Positions 23,640 to 34,835 of a stretch of 64,000 nt of DNA are shown here, piece by piece; the first letter of the stretch is position 1, and each line of letters opens with the position of its first letter. The notes beneath the pieces were generated by a model, which saw only the letters and a program-made list of their open reading frames with translations, was not told the DNA's origin and did not search any database. The DNA lies in contig NW_023998564.1 of NCBI RefSeq assembly GCF_014805625.2, positions 3,414,343 to 3,478,342 on the forward strand, in the 5' to 3' direction. The stretch comes from Glossina fuscipes (taxonomy: Eukaryota; Arthropoda; Insecta; Diptera; Glossinidae). The position numbers and the translations under genes are program-made.

Positions 23640-24240
23640 TTGTAATACGACGATAGTGCGATGATGTACTCGTATATTCGTAGGCCTCGCTCCGCCCAGT
23701 GAGAATACCTTGCCCATGCGCAAGGTATGGACTGGTTTTCCTTCAACTGACTATCTCATGCCGAGTGCGGGTCTTATGGGACCTGGAAAGTCCGACCGGA
23801 GACTTTTATAAATTATTTTCTAATTTTTCTCCTCAATTCCGGTACCACGGGCGTCAGGAGCCCCCAAAGCACTTCCTCTAGGTTTGGCCTGACAACGGAA
23901 ACGGCCTATAGCGGGAGTATCGCGGGAAGAGCTCGCTCGGTGTGGAGTTGCATTGCAACCGGGTGCCTTACCCACAGAAGGCAGAGGTTTTAGGTAGGCC
24001 TCGCCCTCACCAGAGGGGAGATGCGACCATAACGTATCTCGTCTGGTACTCGGGGACTTAATATTCCTCATGGCAACGTGTGCGCCGACTTCGGCACCGT
24101 ATGTTGCGAGGATTATTAACCTCGGGGAGTGTTCGAGTGTTTCACACTCCGTGTGCCATCGGGCACCGTGGGGTTAACCCTTCACGGTAGTGTACCCACG
24201 TTAAACCCTCAGAGACATCAGAGATATTCCTAAAGTAATA
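23640..24240. repeat. GC-rich island, probable transposon or UTR fragment
   Basis: About 600 bases are much richer in G and C than everything around them. Features include 'tagcgggagtatcgcgggaagag', 'accctcagagacatcagag' and a short inverted pair around 'gtgccatcgggcaccgtgggg'. Frames on both strands are interrupted; the longest minus frame (23820-24071) has no known motif. The style resembles UTR or 3' regions of R1/I/LOA-like non-LTR retrotransposons. That comparison is an impression, not an alignment. It does not look like rRNA. Confidence 0.4.
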
Positions 24241-24719
24241 AATATATTCAACAATACAAATTTATTTGAAAAAAAATTTATTTGTATAACAAACAAAAAC
24301 ACTTTCAACCACATACATCTCTATGTGCATATTATTTATTTTTTCTTCCTTTCCTATAACAAGTGTCAATTTAAGCGCAATTTAATTTATTATGAACATC
24401 ATAACTTTGCTGTTCAAATTATATCTTTCCGTGTTGTATATACATTTACTAATCAAACTGCAGTTTCTTTATGTTCGCGCATTTTTCGAACAATATGCAG
24501 AAGCGCAGACATCGGAAATAATAGATCGACTATCAAATTAATATATATTAACTATTGAACAAAGTTATGAGGTATATGTACAAACTTGTTCGCAAAATGA
24601 TGAACATATTAAGTTACTTTATGACTAAACGATTAGTACATTTTACAATTACATAGGATGTCCCAAGATTTACGTAAGATTGCAATGTGCCGATAAAATG
24701 TTGGCAAAAAAAACAACTA
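24241..24719. other. AT-rich DNA, nothing recognised
   Basis: No exon, transposon protein or clear repeat seen between the GC-rich island and the next family R copy. Confidence 0.4.
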
Positions 24720-25600
24720 CGAACATTATTGTCAGCCAGGGGCGACCATTGCGTACCCTGCACTACTTCCGCGCGTGCAGTCATTCGCTCGTTTTAGTGA
24801 CAACACACCAAAAAGCGCATAATTCATTCATGCAAAAGTATAATTTTCATGAAAATCCATTTATTAAGAGGTTCGATTTACTCTCCATATAAGAGTTTTC
24901 GTTTGCTATCACATCCACATTCCCTACAGCTAATTTTTTGGCTAAAACGCTACTATGAATTAATTTTCATCATAAAATATTAAAAATTAAGTCTTTTTCC
25001 GAGGAGCTTGCTACTCATAAAATATCTCGTATGGAGTGAGGCCAAGAAATAGACCCATGTCGTCGAAATTAGGTCCACTTAATTTTTTTTATTTAATCAC
25101 TACCGTGAACAAATATTGATCACAAGAAAATTAACAATTAATCCTTTTTAGCATACAAGAGAATCCCTACATGCGGTGGTATGCAAAAAATAGATCTACG
25201 TGGTTCAAATTCAGTAACGTAAACATCTTTGCCAGTTTACTATTATGACTTAAATTTCACAATGAAATGGAGAAAATTCGACCTTTTTAGCAAATAAAGC
25301 TTCAGTTTCTGTGTGAATGTTCATATGAGTACTACGTTTACTCAGCGACTTTTGTCGAGAAATTTGGAAAATTGAAATTTCTTTCCGCATAACTTTTCAC
25401 CTCGCCCTTGTCGCAGTCGAATCAAATTATTCATACCAATTTAGAATGTTGAAATACTATTAGTCAGTTGAAATACATTTTGTCAAGAAATTTTGAAATT
25501 TACAAGTTTTTTCCATACAACGCTTTATTTCTAAAAGCCGAAAAGGTATTACATATGTCCGCACACACGTAATATACTCTGTACCATAAATTGTGTAGAG
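24720..25600 (+). repeat. Dispersed repeat family R, long copy
   Basis: Begins with a 'gggcgaccattgcgtaccctgcactacttc' head comparable to 27655-27690. It continues with 'tcattcgctcgttttagtgacaa.acaccaaaaa', repeats of 'catcataaaatattaaaaatt', and ends near 25560-25600 with 'cacacgtaatatactctgtacc' and a decayed 'gtgtagagtacaaaa' terminus. No coding sequence. Confidence 0.5.
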
Positions 25601-26099
25601 TACAAAAAGATGGGAAAAAAGCAAACTATAGATCGAAACTTTAATATAGTTCATATTGAAAATATAAGGCTTAAAAAATACCATTATGATGCTGCGTACG
25701 CACCATCAACTCCATAACACTTATGCATAATACATTCTAGTCTATAACCTACGACATATCTTCTGGCAGCATTTTCACAGATCCAAAATAATATCTGAAG
25801 ATTTCAGATAATGGATACGAAATGGATATTGCTGGTAATTTTAAGCATAAAATGGATATATTTGGTTGATTTTTGCCTTAACAAATTGTTTGATTTTGCG
25901 ATACATATTATACATATTTATATATACGTATATATCTATATACTACCGTCCAAACATTTAAAAGCAGCATGCTAAAATCGATTAAAACGAACCAAACCCG
26001 TCTAAATTTATTTTCATCGATATAAAATTGAAAATTAAACAAAACTTTAACATACAACACGAAAATAAAATTATATTTTACCTTCATCAAAGTGTCCAG

Positions 26100-26960
26100 G
26101 TTTCCCTTGTATTATCTTCTCGCGTATTCGCGCATTCTATTAACTAATTTCTTAAAATAATGTTCAGCTTGTTTCTTCCATTCATTCTCTAAGTTGCCAC
26201 AAATCTTCTTAGCTTTTCACCCGTCTATAGAGTTCATCGTTGACACTGGGAGAAAGATCAGTTGATTGACATGGCCTTTACATGATTTTAAAATCTTTTC
26301 ATGTTTTTTGTTCATCTATTTTCTTGCGCTTGGTATCATTACCCTTCTCAAAAATGTATACACACCTAATGAGATTCAGTTCACTGGGTATAGCGGAATC
26401 CTGAAGAATTTTCAAATAGCCTTCCTTGTTTAGTTTTTTGGTTACCCTCACCAGGGAGAGATTTCCGGATTTCCGTATTTTGTTTAAAAACAATGTGCTT
26501 AGAAACTTTTTGGGCAGTAATTTATATCCTAAGGTCAGCTTTCCGGACACAATCATGTTTTACAAAGTTTAAAATTAAACAGTTTATACAAATATTTATC
26601 AGTGAAGTAATGGTTGAATGTAGTGATAATACCTGGAACTAAGTAAGAAAACAACATTTGTTTTCGCAAAATTCAACTTTATTTATCTTTGTTTTACGTT
26701 GAGTAAACCGGCTGCGCATTTAGAAAACAGCCTTCTCGTGCCGAATTCCTCAAAATTATGAATATACTGTCCGTTGGCATTTTAAGGAGGCCAGCCTTTT
26801 CTTGTAACTTCACTTTTCGATTAAAAAGAATTTTTAGGATTTTTTTTAAATTTTCATGTTCATTTCTTCTGGGCGTCCGGCTCTTCCAAAGTTGAAACGT
26901 TTTTATTGTTTGAAGAGCCCTTTGTATTCTCAGTGTTCGGCAGACACCGATAATTGTGTG
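26100..26960 (-). pseudogene. Tc1-like transposase remnant
   Basis: Tc1 transposases excise and insert DNA at TA sites with a DD34E catalytic triad. On the minus strand, a GRAGRP-like hinge (about 26870-26890) precedes a central region with many stops. It is followed by SGNLSLVRVTKKLNKEGYLK (the family's 'G-hydrophobic-G-hydrophobic-NxxxYL' block, about 26380-26470), FEKGNDTKRKK in place of FQQDNDPKH (about 26310-26350), and PCQSTDLSPS...DELYRRV in place of the WPxQSPDLNPIExxWxxL...RRV block (about 26220-26277). In this alignment the catalytic Asp of QDN has become Gly and the catalytic Glu of NPIE is lost. Several in-frame stops follow. The enzyme is dead. Confidence 0.7.
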
Positions 26961-27000
26961 GGTGAGCTAAGCGGGCTTACCTAATCACCCGTAAATATCA

Positions 27001-27014
27001 GCGGCCTAGGCCGC
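27001..27014. repeat. Perfect 14-bp GC palindrome
   Basis: GCGGCCTAGGCCGC is its own reverse complement. It sits in a short GC-rich pocket inside the decayed Tc1 element. It could be chance, or a trace of a further insertion. Confidence 0.8.
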
Positions 27015-27310
27015 GTGGAGAGTCCGTAGTCCGCTCTAAAGCGTGAACGCCAATAAATGTGTTACTTTAAAATCACTTCGGCTGCCTATGTTACTAGCTT
27101 AGAGGGAAAAAAGCAGACTATTTTCCTGTTAGCTTTTCCTTTTACGCCAATGCTAAGTTTAAACGTTATTTTCCCAATGTTTAATCAAAATATCAGATTC
27201 GGAGCTTACCATTGCTTTGAAAGTGCGACAAAAACACCTCTAAAGCTGCTAAAACTCGTACGCAAATAATCAAAATAGAGAAAAACAAAGAAATTTTGGC
27301 AGGCACTGTA

Positions 27311-27624
27311 CGATGATATGAGCTTTTCTTCAAGATGTCTTCTTTAGGTCACTCCTGGGACTTACCGTTACTAATCCTATCCTTCATAACATTCACTAAT
27401 GAAATTATTTAAGTCCCGCAAATGGTACAATAGAATTCAAACTTGTAACATCAATTCCACATATTAAATTTTAAAATAAACATTTATTATAACAAGTAAC
27501 ACGTTATTTTAATTTACATTAAACAGCAGCAACCCAGATTTCCGGCGGAACAAAACACTTTTACGGTAACAAAAGGGTAAGAAAATAACGTAAGAATTTT
27601 GCAAAAACAAAAATTATATACATA
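27311..27624. other. AT-rich DNA, nothing recognised
   Basis: Short spacer between the Tc1-like element and the next family R copy. No feature seen. Confidence 0.4.
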
Positions 27625-28645
27625 AATAAAAACAAGTAAGAGCACAAAGGTGGAACAAAACCGACCATTAGATACCCTACAGCACTTCACCCAACAAGGC
27701 CTTCCATTTCTTGATAATGCACCAAAAATTACACATTATGTTTACGTAAAGGCATACTTTTCATATGAAAGAATGATCAATACGTCAATTACTGTGGCAG
27801 CTTTAATTTACTTGTCAAAGAATTTATTGTTTTCCATCATGAAATCTATAATTCAGACGTTGCCGCAATAGAAAGACTTGCTTTACACAACAGTCTCTAT
27901 ACATGGTGAGTTCTAAACATGAGACATTTGTAACCCAAATTGTTACGCTACGCTGCTACAATACACCCATTTTCATCATAATATACTAAAAATTTGACTT
28001 TTTGGCATATGCGATTTAATTTTTCATAACGATCTTCGTACGCGATTACATCTAGATAGACTAAATTTAAATTCTACATCAAATTGCTATTACGGATTTC
28101 ATAAATGCTCTTACGATCATAAAAAGTGAATATTTTTTTTCATGAGATCCATTAAATGATATGGCATATCCAAAAGAAAAGATTTACGTGGTTCAAATTC
28201 GATAAAGTTAATTTTTACGTGAAAATTTTGTGTCAAATTTTTATTACGAACAAATTTTTATCAAGAAATTTTTGGTAATGAAACCCTTTTACCATATGGA
28301 GATTCACGTTCTATAGAAAGCACAAAATGGCGAAGCGTTCAAAAAATTAACCCATCCGAATCAAATTTTTCACAAGTGAAAGCCAGTTTTGGCACGAAAT
28401 TGTGAAATTTATAATAGACATTTTCAAATAACGATTTTTCAACGTGAAGGAGGAAGGTGGGCGAAAAAGTGGTCCGATCCGAACTGGCGTTCGTATTAAA
28501 TAAGACCAGAAGATTGAGCGCAAAAACACATGGACAAACATTAAACGGACGTACAAGCTTATTATACTAAGCTACCTCAAGTGGTCTGAGCATTACATAT
28601 GTCCGCACAAATGTACCCTCTGCTTCAATTGTTGCAGGGTATAAC
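27625..28645 (+). repeat. Dispersed repeat family R, fullest copy
   Basis: Starts with 'aaaacaagtaagagcacaaagg' and the 'accgaccattagataccctacagcacttc' head. It runs through the 'gataatgcaccaaaaattacacat' and 'catcataatatactaaaaattt' blocks and ends 'caattgttgcagggtataa' at about 28640. Both ends agree with other copies, so this copy may approximate the full unit of about 1 kb. No coding frame of note. Confidence 0.6.
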
Positions 28646-31043
28646 AAAAGCAGACAATAGCAGATATAACAATTGTACTTAATTAAAAAATGTCTATAAT
28701 TTATTAATAAAAAATGTCTCTAAATTCAAGAAAAAAAAATTGATTTCAAGTCTATAAATCAACTCTTGTACACAGTTATTAAAAATGCAAAAAAAAAAAA
28801 CAATTGCGTGAATAAATTGGTTTTAAATTATTCATTGATTCTGTAATTTATATCTCACTTTTTACGTTGATACTCACGCCATCGCAGGGTAGTACAACTT
28901 TATTATTCTCTAAATAAGCATATAACCATAGCTGGGATATATAATAAAATACTAATCTTCAATTCCGATATGGATGCTGTTTGCTTGCACTTACGTAAAT
29001 TATGCAAACTTGAAATTAAATATTATTTTATAGAAAATATTTTAAAACTTTCCTTTTTTTCAAACTAAATGAGTTTTTCTTAAACGGTGCAAACGGTATC
29101 ACAGGACTTTGTCGTGCGGCGTAAATAATTGATTGAAAACCAATTTCTTTTAAAGACAACAATGACCACTCCAGTAGAGAACGACTTTTTCGAAATTGTA
29201 TGAAATTAAAAGAAAAGCGAAAATATTGTAGTATAAGAAACATAAGAAATTCCCAACAGTATCGGAAATACGACCAATGCTCTCAGGAAAGTCAACAAGG
29301 CGGGAATATTTTTCTTGAATTAAAAGCGTTTATATTTTTATGCTTTGCTGGACTAATCATTTCGATAAAATGTATATACATATTTTCAAATGTAAATGTT
29401 AATCATAATTATGGACGGAGAAGACAGTAGGCGATATTAAGAAATAATGTCCAAAGAACTGCAAAAATGATATGCTTAAAGTTAAACATAAAAATGAACA
29501 TGTATATCAAAATTTCGGACAGAGAGAATATTGCTATAAAATAGGTAATGTTAAGGAACAACATCCAAAGAACCACAAAAAACAATTCATCGTACAAAGT
29601 TTGAAGGAAGAATGAAAAGCTGACAAATTTGCATTGACTGTTTTAGATATCCACCGCCTTTCCGGGGCAATATAAAAGTTGCATCTATGGACTTGTTCTC
29701 GAGATTCCAAAATAGTTGTATATTCACATCATTTGAATTAAGTTTTAAGTGAACATCAAGTAGGAATTGCAAGTTGCGTAAGTTTTTCGTTCATTGCAAC
29801 TAAATTTCGTGCTGTTGTTTTAGACACCAAGGAATATCGACATATTTGTAGATGATGATGGTCTTTCGTCCCACTCTATTTATTTTAAAATTATCCTTAG
29901 ATAAAATGAAACTGTGGATGACTGTAGGCCGTCGTTTACGTTCAAAGAAGAGAAGGTAATCAAATGAAAATGTTTTAAAGGTTCAAGAGATTGACAACCA
30001 AAAAGACATGGCTAGGGCGGTGATAGATGAAAACGATTGAAAGAAAGGAATTGAAAAATTGGTGCAAATAGTTGAGTTTAGAGAACAAATGCGCTGACGC
30101 ATGAAGATATTTTGCCTATCACACACCCTGTAATGTTTTTTTCAAGTTGATTGTACAAGCCTTAAAAAGCAATTCATGGATAAAATATCACAAGATGTTG
30201 ACGGAAAAGTTTTGGCGTATTTTACTACCTTCAGGTAATTTTACTTATCAGGTGAAAATGAACAGGTGGCCTTATTAAAACCCTGTCGTGATATATAAGA
30301 GGGATAGTTTTAGTACCCTTATTAAGTTAGCTGCGAAGTATGGAGTAAATAAAGCACAGTGGATAAAATGCATTTAAGACAATGCCTTTGGTATGAGTTT
30401 CAAATTAGAAGTAATTTATCAATTATTTATGAAAAAAGCTTATCTAATAGATTTGGAAGTAAAGTTGTGCAAATATTCGGACCTGCCAAAGATGATTTGC
30501 CAGATTTCGTTCCGGACAATTGCGTTTCAAGGGAGACCGCCTTTCTAACTAACAATTGCAAAAAAACTCAGCATCCATCATTCTACTGCGGAGGAACGTA
30601 TCAAACACCCTTAAATTCAAATGTTTGGTTTAAAATATGAAAGAAATTTTCCGCCAACTTAATAATGCAAGAAAACTATCAAAATTTTGTTCTCGAAAAT
30701 TCATCTTTGATTCTATCCAATGCCAAATTGCAGTGAACCCTCCCGATAAGCAAGCTTGTAATTAATTGCATGCAAGGAAAAGTACACTACAGCCGGACAC
30801 AAGATGCGTTCAAAAAAAAAAGGTAACTTGAAAAATATTTGTTTATGCATCAATATCCACTTTTTTTACAAATGCCACATAACATCATAGCAAGAGAATG
30901 GACTTGTCGATGCATTTAACGATAGCTAATAAAAGATATAATTTTTAATCTAAGATTGTATTCAAGAGGCGCGAAATTTAGCAAAGACTCTTTCTAGCAT
31001 TTAAAGTAGTTAGGTTACAAGTTTTTATATTAAAAGGAAAAAA
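28646..31043. other. Intergenic or intronic DNA
   Basis: A frame at 30359-30640 (93 codons) has somewhat protein-like composition and is preceded by 'TTAGCTGCGAAGTATGGAGTAAATAAAGC', but I recognise no family. It may be a decayed transposon protein. A diverged 38-base duplication lies at 29430 and 29543 (period about 113). Confidence 0.4.
29430..29580. repeat. Diverged tandem duplication, period about 113
   Basis: The segment 'ggcgatattaagaaataatgtccaaagaactgcaaaa' at 29430 recurs as 'ggtaatgttaaggaacaacatccaaagaaccacaaaa' at 29543. On the minus strand both would read a similar LW-LFLN-xY peptide, but this is probably a by-product of the duplication. Confidence 0.55.
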
Positions 31044-31385
31044 AGGCCGCCTAGGTGGGCGAATAGGGAAAGGGTCCCGACTAACAATTCAATGGTCATG
31101 TGTTCAAATCTTATGTGCGGTCATTAAAGCCGACATCCTTGATGCTTCTGGTACTTGTCTACATTCCAATTTCACTTACAATTAATTTAAATAAAACAAA
31201 TTTAAAAAAAACCGAAATTGGCAACAATGTGTATTTAAGAGTTGAAAAAAACACTAAGCAAAAGTTGCTACATAAACACACTTGAGGTTTTAAACACACA
31301 ATCGCAGTTATATTGTTGTTTTAAGACTGTAGTCTTTGAATTTATTTCCCTGGCGAAACTAATTATAATAATAATAATAAAAAAG
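31044..31385 (+). repeat. tRNA-derived SINE, full-length copy
   Basis: The head holds a degenerate tRNA-like segment with a B-box-like word (atgtgttcaaatct) preceded by 'gggtcccgactaacaattcaatggtc'. The same head appears at 50735-50775 and, better preserved, at 37255-37325 (GGGTTCGAATC on the minus strand). The body follows (gtgcggtcatt..., gatgcttctgg...), and then a tail 'ttgaatttatttccctggcgaaact' with (AAT)n at 31363-31380. Head, body and simple-repeat tail together fit a SINE transcribed by RNA polymerase III. Confidence 0.65.
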
Positions 31386-32839
31386 AAAACAAAATGATAA
31401 CAGCAGTTGATATGTACAGATTCGACGTTAGCCTACGGGCAATATTTATATTTATGAATATTTCACGTTGATTACACAATTGCAATAAGTTAACGCCTTC
31501 TGAAGTGAACATTTGGTTGAAGAAAATAAAAAGTTTACAGACAAAAGTACTAGACTTCAAAAGTTGCACTAAGCTGTGCTTGTGTGTGTGTTCGAAATTA
31601 TACATTTTCAACCTGTACGCTAAACTCTATATTAAGTAATTGAAGTAAAATGATATGTATAAACACGCAATTTGTAACAGCAATAAAAATTGCAATAAAT
31701 ACCAAAAACCTAAATTAATAACAGAATATATGTATTGTTAAGCACCTAGGCAGATCGACAACTACGCTACAATCATGGAATTTTTTTTTAACAAACAAAT
31801 ATTCCTATATAAAATCTATATGGAAATAATTAAAAAGATTCTTCATTTCAAAATAAATAAAAAAAGAGAAAAAGATAAAAATATAAAAAAATGATAATAA
31901 TTAAAAAACAAAATATCTTAAAAAAAAAAACAAAATATGTAGTTTTTTTTTTTTAAATACTAATAAATATTCGCAGCAAGTAGCGTTCACATCACTGACA
32001 TTTCTATAAAAATTTGAACGTGTTTCGATCAAAATTTATTACAAAAATGCTTTTTGGACTAGTTTAAGCTTAATGTCGAATTTATTTCAATTTTCAAGTT
32101 TCATTATTAACAAAAATTAACGAAAATGGTATTGAAACACGAGTTGATAGATTGACAAAAATTACCAAAAAAAAAAAAGAAAACAAAAAATTAAATATCA
32201 TTTATACACGCACACTTACATAAATGGTAAAGTGATTGAAAAATATATTGCATACATCCACACATTAATAAATAACACACAAAAATAAATTGAAAATATA
32301 TATAAATTTAACGAAAACAAGTTGTAATTAAAAACTCAACATGTATTGAAAGCGACATAAATAATTTTTTTGGAGATAATTTTTTACTTTATTTTTATTT
32401 TTCACTTAATCTTAAACATATTAGGTGATTAAAACTAAAGCAAATTCGCTGTGATAAGAGAAACTTTGGATTGAACTCATTTAAAGAATATTTGAGTTTT
32501 TCATTGAACTTCTTTTCGTCTCATTTCTTTCGGCAGTTGTCGTAGGCAATTATCTCACCTCGCCAAAAGCTCTAGTTAGAAATACTCTAAAATTCGAAAT
32601 GGAACAAAAAGTTTTTCCTATTGATCGCGTAGGCTTCCAATTTCTTCTCAAAGATCTTTTTGAATTTTTTGCTTAATCGTTAAATTCATCGAGATCACTA
32701 CCGCAAGTAGTTGCAATACTGTTGTTCTATTCTCAATTGCTGCGAATTTTATTACAGCACGCTAGATTATTCGAACAATTGCAACAGCCGCTTACCGCTA
32801 TTCCTAGCGGATTCATGGTGGATTTTGATAAAAAAAAAC
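31386..32839. other. AT-rich DNA with A-rich simple tracts
   Basis: Long A-rich runs (31780-31960, 32160-32340) and no coding frame. Nothing recognised. Confidence 0.45.
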
Positions 32840-33376
32840 AAGTAAACACATTGTAATCGATGAAGGCCGACCACTAAATACTACTTCGTCTAATTCAATT
32901 ATTCGCTCGTTTTGATAATAATCCACGAAAAATTACACATATTTTTTTTATGGACGGGCATACTTTTTATGAAAGCCCGTATACTGCCGAAAACAACGCA
33001 TGGCGTGATCCAAATTTTGCAAACTTAATTTGCTTCCTCAAACTTACAAACTTATAAAGTTTCCCTGGATGTAAGAACTTGCTTTTCATGATAACTTCTG
33101 TATATGTTAGAGTCTAAAGAATAGACCTATTTGATGCACTCTACCGCTAACTTTTTTTGCTAAATCGCTACTATTGATACATGTTCATTACAAATTTTAG
33201 GAATTAAATGTTTTTCTAGAGAGCTCACATGAGAAATGTTATATGAAATGTAGTGCAAGAAATGGACCTATGCGGGTCAAATTTGGCCAATTTAATTTTT
33301 TCGTCAAATTACTATCACGACCAAATTTTCATCATAAAACGTTAACGTTGTAACGAGTCTTTTTGGGCAGGGTATA
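32840..33376 (+). repeat. Dispersed repeat family R
   Basis: Starts 'aaaaacaagtaaacacattg' followed by 'gaaggccgaccactaaatact' and 'ttattcgctcgttttgataataatccacgaaaaattacacat'. It ends 'gtctttttgggcagggtata' at about 33375, directly against the start of repeat U. Confidence 0.55.
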
Positions 33377-33572
33377 CTCAGTCAATCCAGGACTCTTTCC
33401 AAGAAAATTTATGGTATAAAAATAACTTTGACCTTCGGTTTTGTTCTTACGTTTCTATTTATTTATTTTAAGAGAAGATTACAATGATCCGCGATTTTAA
33501 GAGGGGCAGGAGGGAACCAGCGTGGTGACCCGACTCTTCTTAATTGATTCTTATGCGTACCGAATGATTATA
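33377..33572 (+). repeat. Repeat U copy 1, left part (split by mariner)
   Basis: Aligns with 59408-59580: 'cagtcaatccaggactctttccaagaaaattta', 'gaccttcggtttt', 'gggaaccagcgtggtgacccgact'. The remainder of this copy resumes at 34836 after the mariner insertion. Class unknown. Confidence 0.6.
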
Positions 33573-33605
33573 TTAGTTTGGGGAAAAAGAAATCCATTAT
33601 TTTTT
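33573..33605 (+). repeat. Left terminal inverted repeat of M1
   Basis: TTAGTTTGGGGAAAAAGAAA followed by tccattattttt; pairs with 34803-34835. Confidence 0.9.
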
Positions 33606-33751
33606 CGGTAGATGGCTGCACTAATAGATTTCTCGTAAAGTATCGATCAAACAATTTCATACAATTTACATACTGTACATTTCGCAGTAAAAAAAATTCT
33701 TTTGCTGTTTTTTGTTTGGTGCATTCAGTTGTGAGTTACAGCGTGTTAAAA

Positions 33752-34786
33752 ATGGAAGTGAACAAAGAGAAAATTCGGTACATTTTACAGTTTTTCTTTG
33801 ACAAAGGCGAAAATGCAAGCCAGGCGGCTAAAATTGTGAATGGTGTTTATGGTTCCGATACTGTAACACCCAATCATGTGCAATTTTGGTTTCGTAGATT
33901 CCGTTCAGGAATTTTTGATGTTAAAGTTGCACCTCGCACAGGTAGGCCGGTCGTCGAAAATGTCGATAAAATCGGAGAAATGATCGAAGTTGACCGGCAT
34001 GTTAGCAGTCTTAACATCGCCCAGGAGCTAAAAATCGAACATAAAACAGTTTTAAACCATTTACACAAAGCTGGATTCAAAAAGAAGCTAGATGTTTGGG
34101 TGCCACACCAATTAACAGAAAGAAACATGATGGATCGAATTTCCATCTGCGAAGCCTTGGCCAAACGGAATGAGATAGACCCATTTCTTAAACGGATGGT
34201 GACAGGAGATGAGAAATGGATCACATACGATAACCCTGTGCGAAAACGATCGTGGTCAAAGAGCGGTGAAGCACCTCAAACGGTGGTCAAACCAGGACTA
34301 ACGGCCAGGAAGGTTTTGCTATGCATTTGGTGGGACTGGAAGGGGATTATTTTTTATGAGTTGCTTCCATATGGCCAAACGCTAAATTCTGATCTCTACT
34401 GGCAACAACTGGACCGTTTGAAGATAGCGATGGACCAGAAACGGCCAGAATTGGCCAACAGGAGAGGTGCCGTGTTCCACCAGGACATCGCTAGGCCACA
34501 CGCATCTACAGTGACTCGCCAGAAACTTCGGGAGCTTGGTTGGGAAGTTTTAATGCATCCGCCCTACAGTCCGGACTTGGCACCAAGCGATTATCATCTT
34601 TTTCTTGCATTGCAAAATTTCTTTAATGATAAAAAATTGGAATTTAGGGAGGATTGTGAAAATCGGCTACTAGAGTTTTTTGCAAATAGAGACCAGGACT
34701 TCTATGAGAGAGGCATTTTGAACAAATCATACAACAAAACGGTGCATATTTGGCCCAAATCGGACAATCCGAAGCATGTTAAATAA
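33752..34786 (+). CDS. Mariner transposase of M1, C-terminus frameshifted
   Basis: Cut-and-paste transposase acting in the nucleus at TA sites. I start it at ATG 33752 (MEVNKEKIRYILQFFFDKGE), not at the upstream in-frame ATG 33578, because the upstream codons overlap the terminal repeat and the homologous M2 frame begins here. The N-terminal helix-turn-helix runs to about residue 110 (NASQAAKIVNGVYG; WVPHQLT linker). The catalytic DD34D triad is complete: D153 in TGDEKW, D245 in HQDIARPH and D280 in LAPSDYHLF. The residue after D245 is Ile where Asn is normal (M2 has Asn), which may weaken activity. After about residue 323 a 19-bp deletion, compared with M2, shifts the frame. The last 21 residues are therefore wrong and the protein ends at 344, slightly short of the expected length near 349. 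Probably weak or inactive. Confidence 0.88.
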   Translation: MEVNKEKIRYILQFFFDKGENASQAAKIVNGVYGSDTVTPNHVQFWFRRFRSGIFDVKVAPRTGRPVVENVDKIGEMIEVDRHVSSLNIAQELKIEHKTVLNHLHKAGFKKKLDVWVPHQLTERNMMDRISICEALAKRNEIDPFLKRMVTGDEKWITYDNPVRKRSWSKSGEAPQTVVKPGLTARKVLLCIWWDWKGIIFYELLPYGQTLNSDLYWQQLDRLKIAMDQKRPELANRRGAVFHQDIARPHASTVTRQKLRELGWEVLMHPPYSPDLAPSDYHLFLALQNFFNDKKLEFREDCENRLLEFFANRDQDFYERGILNKSYNKTVHIWPKSDNPKHVK

Positions 34787-34802
34787 TGTCCTGAAGTTCA
34801 TA

Positions 34803-34835
34803 TAAAAATAATGGATTTCTTTTTCCCCAAGCTAA
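34803..34835 (-). repeat. Right terminal inverted repeat of M1
   Basis: Inverse of the left end, with AAGCTAA against TTAGTTT giving one mismatch. Confidence 0.9.

Larger units (their letters stand above)
25943..27308 (-). mobile_element. Tc1-like DNA transposon, decayed
   Basis: The two ends are inverted and Tc1-like: 'ctaccgtccaaacattt' after TA at 25941-25942, and on the other strand 'cagtgcctgccaaaattt' next to TA at 27309-27310. The size, about 1.37 kb, fits a Tc1 element. Minus-strand transposase pieces lie between them. The ends match only partly, as expected for an old copy, so boundaries are likely but not certain. Confidence 0.65.
33573..34835 (+). mobile_element. Mariner element M1 (mellifera type), nearly intact
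   Basis: A 1263-bp element with terminal inverted repeats. The left end is TTAGTTTGGGGAAAAAGAAA. The right end is the inverse with one change in the first eleven bases, and the match extends about 30 bases through 'tccattatttttt'. It is flanked by TA at 33571-33572 and 34836-34837, the duplication expected for mariner. One long transposase frame lies inside. The only obvious damage is a 19-bp deletion near the 3' end of the gene. Confidence 0.93.

Noticed and set aside
33578..33751. N-terminal extension of the M1 transposase
   Set aside because: The frame is open upstream, but these codons lie in the terminal repeat and 5'UTR. The conserved start is ATG 33752.
33874..34224. Minus-strand open frame of 116 codons inside mariner M1
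   Set aside because: It is the reverse of the transposase coding strand. A matching shadow appears in M2 at 55241-55600.
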